Assembly: GCA_017632935.1 (NCBI GenBank)
Contig: JAGBQJ010000049.1
Span: 124,001 to 188,000 of the forward strand
Reading direction: 5' to 3'
Origin: Bacteroidales bacterium
Lineage (GTDB): Bacteria > Bacteroidota > Bacteroidia > Bacteroidales > F082
Length of the DNA stretch: 64,000 nt
Positions 62,601-64,000 of this stretch are shown in pieces. The position numbers and the translations under genes were made by a program. The notes beneath the pieces were generated by a model that saw only the letters and a program-made list of their open reading frames with translations, had not been told where the DNA came from and made no database searches. Positions within the stretch are counted from its first letter, which is position 1; the number at the start of each line of letters is the position of its first letter.

Positions 62601-63092
62601 TGGGTTGAATTGGAAGGGACTGAGGCCGAGATGGATCACATCTACACCACGCAGTTGCTGTGGCTCGGCTACGACATAGGATATCGCGGGATAGAACGCA
62701 TCGGTGGAATAGCATCTAGTGTCTTTTTGATAATGACGATCTGGGTCGTTTTCGCATTGGCTGCCAATGGAAGGCGCAATGTTGATGCCAGTCATGCGCT
62801 CGTTGCCTCTCGCACTCACTTCTACTGTCGCCTTTGCACCTTGCGGGATGGCAATGAAACGGTTGAAAGTGGGGAGGTCGGGTAGGCCATACTCGTTGGG
62901 GCAAACGATGCCTTTTGTGGCGATGGTGTGCATCAGCTCACCATTGCAACGCACGGTGTCGATGCTGAAATCGACGAGTTCGAAATGAATACTGAGATGG
63001 TTAGTGTCAGAAGCCGTGATTGTAAAGGTCTGACCAATAGAAAACAAAGGGAAGGCCAGCGCAAAGAACAGAGCAAATATAGAGTGTTTCAT
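59604..63092 (-). CDS. gingipain-like C25 cysteine protease, paralogue, T9SS cargo
   Basis: The 1162-residue paralogue of the neighbouring protease keeps the catalytic pair H478 (RDHGW) and C511 (SVNCRTG), again 33 residues apart. I start at ATG 63092 (KHSIFALFFALAFPLFSIGQ signal peptide); an upstream in-frame start would add 22 residues that spoil the signal. The layout is the same: propeptide, C25, Ig-like, jelly-roll module (DCAWIDYITLPP) and T9SS tail (LHPNPTTGQ, RWSRKIIKM). The two genes probably arose by tandem duplication. Confidence 0.9.
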   Translation of the reverse strand: MKHSIFALFFALAFPLFSIGQTFTITASDTNHLSIHFELVDFSIDTVRCNGELMHTIATKGIVCPNEYGLPDLPTFNRFIAIPQGAKATVEVSARGNERMTGINIAPSIGSQCENDPDRHYQKDTRCYSTDAFYPAISYVVAEPQQLRGVDVIHLGLSPFQFNPVTRELAFQREMDIEIRFEGGNRHFGDDRLRSPYWDPILSNNILNYDCLAPIDYDARRQEWARNYATGCEYLILTPNNEAFINAAQELADYRTRQGILTDVMSLSETGAYNPDMLKLWIREIYHHWDIPPAAVCIIGNHDNDITQFVPAVTTYSPKDGTIVSDNPYADVNDDNLPDICFSRLIAENTSELPIFIGKQMEYEYTNPCMSPYYYEHPVTASAWQTEKWFQLTIATIYGYLSQHGKTPILLSEIYSGNLSDQWSTASGTEVVVSYFGPNGLGYIPANPIGFGPWIGATAQDVIQAFNQGAYIVQHRDHGWNTHWYQPEIHTYHFDAINNPGLMPFLISVNCRTGMFNGAGVCFIEGLMRMTRDGQNAGIVGAIAPSGQTYSFANDIFVWGIWDLLEPEFLPDHGPYASHAAEWMPAFANVSGKYFLEEQMFPGTDESMRTLTHNVYHAHCDAFLRLFTDVPQPIEASFDESVTCFSPFHIMVPEGVQIALSANYNGKVHLLATATGTGEEQTLYVMDSAPADSAQLTLTGKNYLRHEVTLPLHPFGGPVVIADSVFFKDGATHLHYGESTSMDLKVRNVGLATNEAGTATLVDTTGQMQITLAQTSIPTLLPDESLWIEDAFQFTISDSLPDGSRVPFTVTTEYIGGSLEREFKVDVVAPNISAALVAINDQAGNGNGRLDAGEHASLTFRLTNIGHYNAESARVTLVNHEGYVRVITPEMTIEDLAVGATTDVTFDVYVEYLAGEVPYVEFFLNATYGGLFMEERFDCPINLSIENFETGVLNPEYWTNDPEHPWHIVDVGAFEGTYCIQSDTTLDSNEWSQLVLNCTSNAEGRFSFYIKVSSPNYYNYLKFYIDGHYMYNWTGETDWMEYVCNVVPGQHQFVWVYSKSQHTSQGDDCAWIDYITLPPILDKTAEHTELPLTLHPNPTTGQISIDMELEGHFTVQVFDENGRLIMAEQDMSIISIKDKTAGMYHIVVTQDGHRWSRKIIKM

Positions 63093-63177
63093 ATTAGGAC
63101 GTTTTTGTAAAAAACACAAAATGAAGCCGTAAAAGTACAACTTTCTGCTAAATTCCAAGGAAAAAAATCAAAAATAA

Positions 63178-63205
63178 AAAAGAGCCGCCAAACGGCAGCT
63201 CTTTT
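63178..63205 (-). terminator. terminator of the rnf operon
   Basis: AAAGAGC-CGCC and GGC-GCTCTTT arms enclose an AAAC loop. On the minus strand the stem is followed by a T-rich run. It lies 20 bases after the rnfA stop. Confidence 0.8.
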
Positions 63206-63225
63206 CGTTCATAATAGTCCTATTC

Positions 63226-63825
63226 TTAGACGATACCCGTAAATCCCATAAACGCCAAGGCCAGAATGCCAGCGGTGATTAGGGCGATAGGGGTGCCCTT
63301 CATGCCTTTGGGAGGCTCCATCAGGTCGATGTGCTCACGGATGCCAGCGAAGATGACCAAAGCCATGGCGAAGCCGAGGGCGATGCCAACGGCATAGACG
63401 ATGGACTCGCCGAGACTCAGCATGTGGGCCACGCCGCCATAGTTGAACTCCTTGGTGACCACGGTCAGCGACACGCCGAGGACGGCGCAATTGGTCGTAA
63501 TCAGCGGCAGGAACACACCCAAAGCGGTGTACAGCGACGGGCTGATTTTCTTCAGGATGATCTCCACCATCTGCACCAAAGCGGCGATGATGAGGATGAA
63601 GGCGATGGTCTGCAAGAAGGTCAGCTTCAACGGAATCAGGATGTACTGGTTCGTCAGCCATGTCACGAGGGTGGCGAGGGTCAGCACGAAGATGACGGCA
63701 GCGCCCATGCCCAATGCAGTCGAGGTCTTCTTAGAGGTGCCCAAGAAGGGGCAGATGCCCAGGAACTGGGAGAAGATCACGTTGTTGACCAAGATGGTCG
63801 ATAAGATGATAATAAGGTATTTCAT
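63226..63825 (-). CDS. rnfA: Rnf electron-transport complex subunit A
   Basis: The 199-residue polytopic inner-membrane protein matches RnfA/RsxA: VNNVIFSQFLGICPFLGTSK near the N terminus, ITTNCAVLGV near residue 110 and GIREHIDLMEPPKGMKG near the C terminus. It is close to E. coli RsxA in length (193). The cysteines in GICP and TNCAV are the conserved ones that hold a membrane 2Fe-2S cluster in the Rnf core. Rnf couples ferredoxin and NAD with ion pumping, fitting an anaerobe. It follows rnfE by 3 bases and ends the operon. Confidence 0.95.
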   Translation of the reverse strand: MKYLIIILSTILVNNVIFSQFLGICPFLGTSKKTSTALGMGAAVIFVLTLATLVTWLTNQYILIPLKLTFLQTIAFILIIAALVQMVEIILKKISPSLYTALGVFLPLITTNCAVLGVSLTVVTKEFNYGGVAHMLSLGESIVYAVGIALGFAMALVIFAGIREHIDLMEPPKGMKGTPIALITAGILALAFMGFTGIV

Positions 63826-63828
63826 GGC

Positions 63829-64000
63829 TTAGTGACTTTCTTTTTTGAGTTTGTTGACGATAGCGATAACGAAGCCGAGGCAGATGAAAGCGCCAGGAGG
63901 CAGGATGAACACTAGGATGTTGGCCGTCTCAGGCAGGATGCCGAAGCCGAAGATGGAGCCACTGCCAAGGAACTCACGGATGCAGCCCAACAGCGTCAGG
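63829..64000 (-). CDS. rnfE: Rnf complex subunit E, C-terminal part (partial)
   Basis: Reading from the window edge on the minus strand gives IREFLGSGSIFGFGI, then ETANILVFILPPGAF and CLGFVIAIVNKLKK before a TAA stop at 63831-63829. The REFLG and ILPPGAF motifs are typical of RnfE/RsxE. The start is beyond 64000. It is followed by rnfA after 3 bases, matching the usual gene order. Confidence 0.88.
   Translation of the reverse strand, partial: LTLLGCIREFLGSGSIFGFGILPETANILVFILPPGAFICLGFVIAIVNKLKKESH

Noticed and set aside
1..64000. CRISPR array, tRNA, rRNA, transposase or phage gene
   Set aside because: No spaced direct repeats, no tRNA-like cloverleaf and no recognisable mobile-element protein was found in any frame.

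Overview
The window comes from a member of the Bacteroidota, most likely the order Bacteroidales. Six genes encode secreted proteins that end in a Por/type IX secretion (T9SS) sorting domain. Promoters, where visible, are of the Bacteroides TTTG-N19-TAnnTTTG type rather than sigma-70. The lipoproteins, Rnf complex, gingipain-like proteases and GT3-type glycogen synthase fit the same group. Species cannot be named from the sequence. Base composition is moderate, and the giant adhesin gene is visibly richer in G+C-ending codons than the polysaccharide genes. No rRNA, tRNA, CRISPR array, transposase or prophage gene was seen, and no gene-free stretch exceeds 300 bases (the longest is 25885-26148).

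Layout. (1) 1-12.5 kb, plus strand: a tightly overlapped surface-polysaccharide locus. It holds five glycosyltransferases or GT-like proteins, a FemAB/GNAT-type transferase, a DUF354 protein and a NodB-like deacetylase. A separately promoted export module follows: a Wza-like lipoprotein, a Wzc-like tyrosine kinase with a long Gly-Tyr tail, and a CpsB/YwqE-type PHP phosphatase. (2) 12.6-17.0 kb, minus strand: an M3 peptidase lipoprotein followed by a patatin-BamA-like outer-membrane protein. (3) 17.1-25.9 kb, plus strand: a glycogen cluster with debranching enzyme, GT4, GH57 and a fused GT3 glycogen synthase-GT35 phosphorylase. (4) 26.1-35.0 kb: one 2956-residue HagA-like adhesin with a gingipain-associated DUF2436-like domain, adhesin modules, internal repeats and a T9SS tail.

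(5) 35.1-44.9 kb, plus strand: NfeD and an SPFH protein, a NUDIX hydrolase, fused ADP-forming acyl-CoA synthetase, two small membrane proteins, and a radical-SAM/SPASM enzyme with two tiny lipoproteins immediately upstream. An ABC exporter with two related membrane subunits and a YtrA-type GntR regulator follows. Two families of short intergenic repeats lie here. (6) 45.0-63.1 kb, minus strand: a T9SS cargo island. It has an IgGFc-binding-like PKD protein with a beta-barrel and a lipoprotein, two long PKD/Ig multidomain proteins, and two paralogous gingipain-type (C25) proteases. (7) 63.2-64.0 kb, minus strand: the end of an rnf operon (rnfE partial, rnfA).

Taken together the window is largely about building and loading the cell surface: a polysaccharide and its exporter, then a battery of T9SS-secreted adhesins and proteases that share modules with each other. 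The most unusual items are the minimal radical-SAM/twin-lipoprotein unit, the GT3-GT35 fusion, the Gly-Tyr repeat tail, and two unnamed modules that recur across the T9SS proteins.
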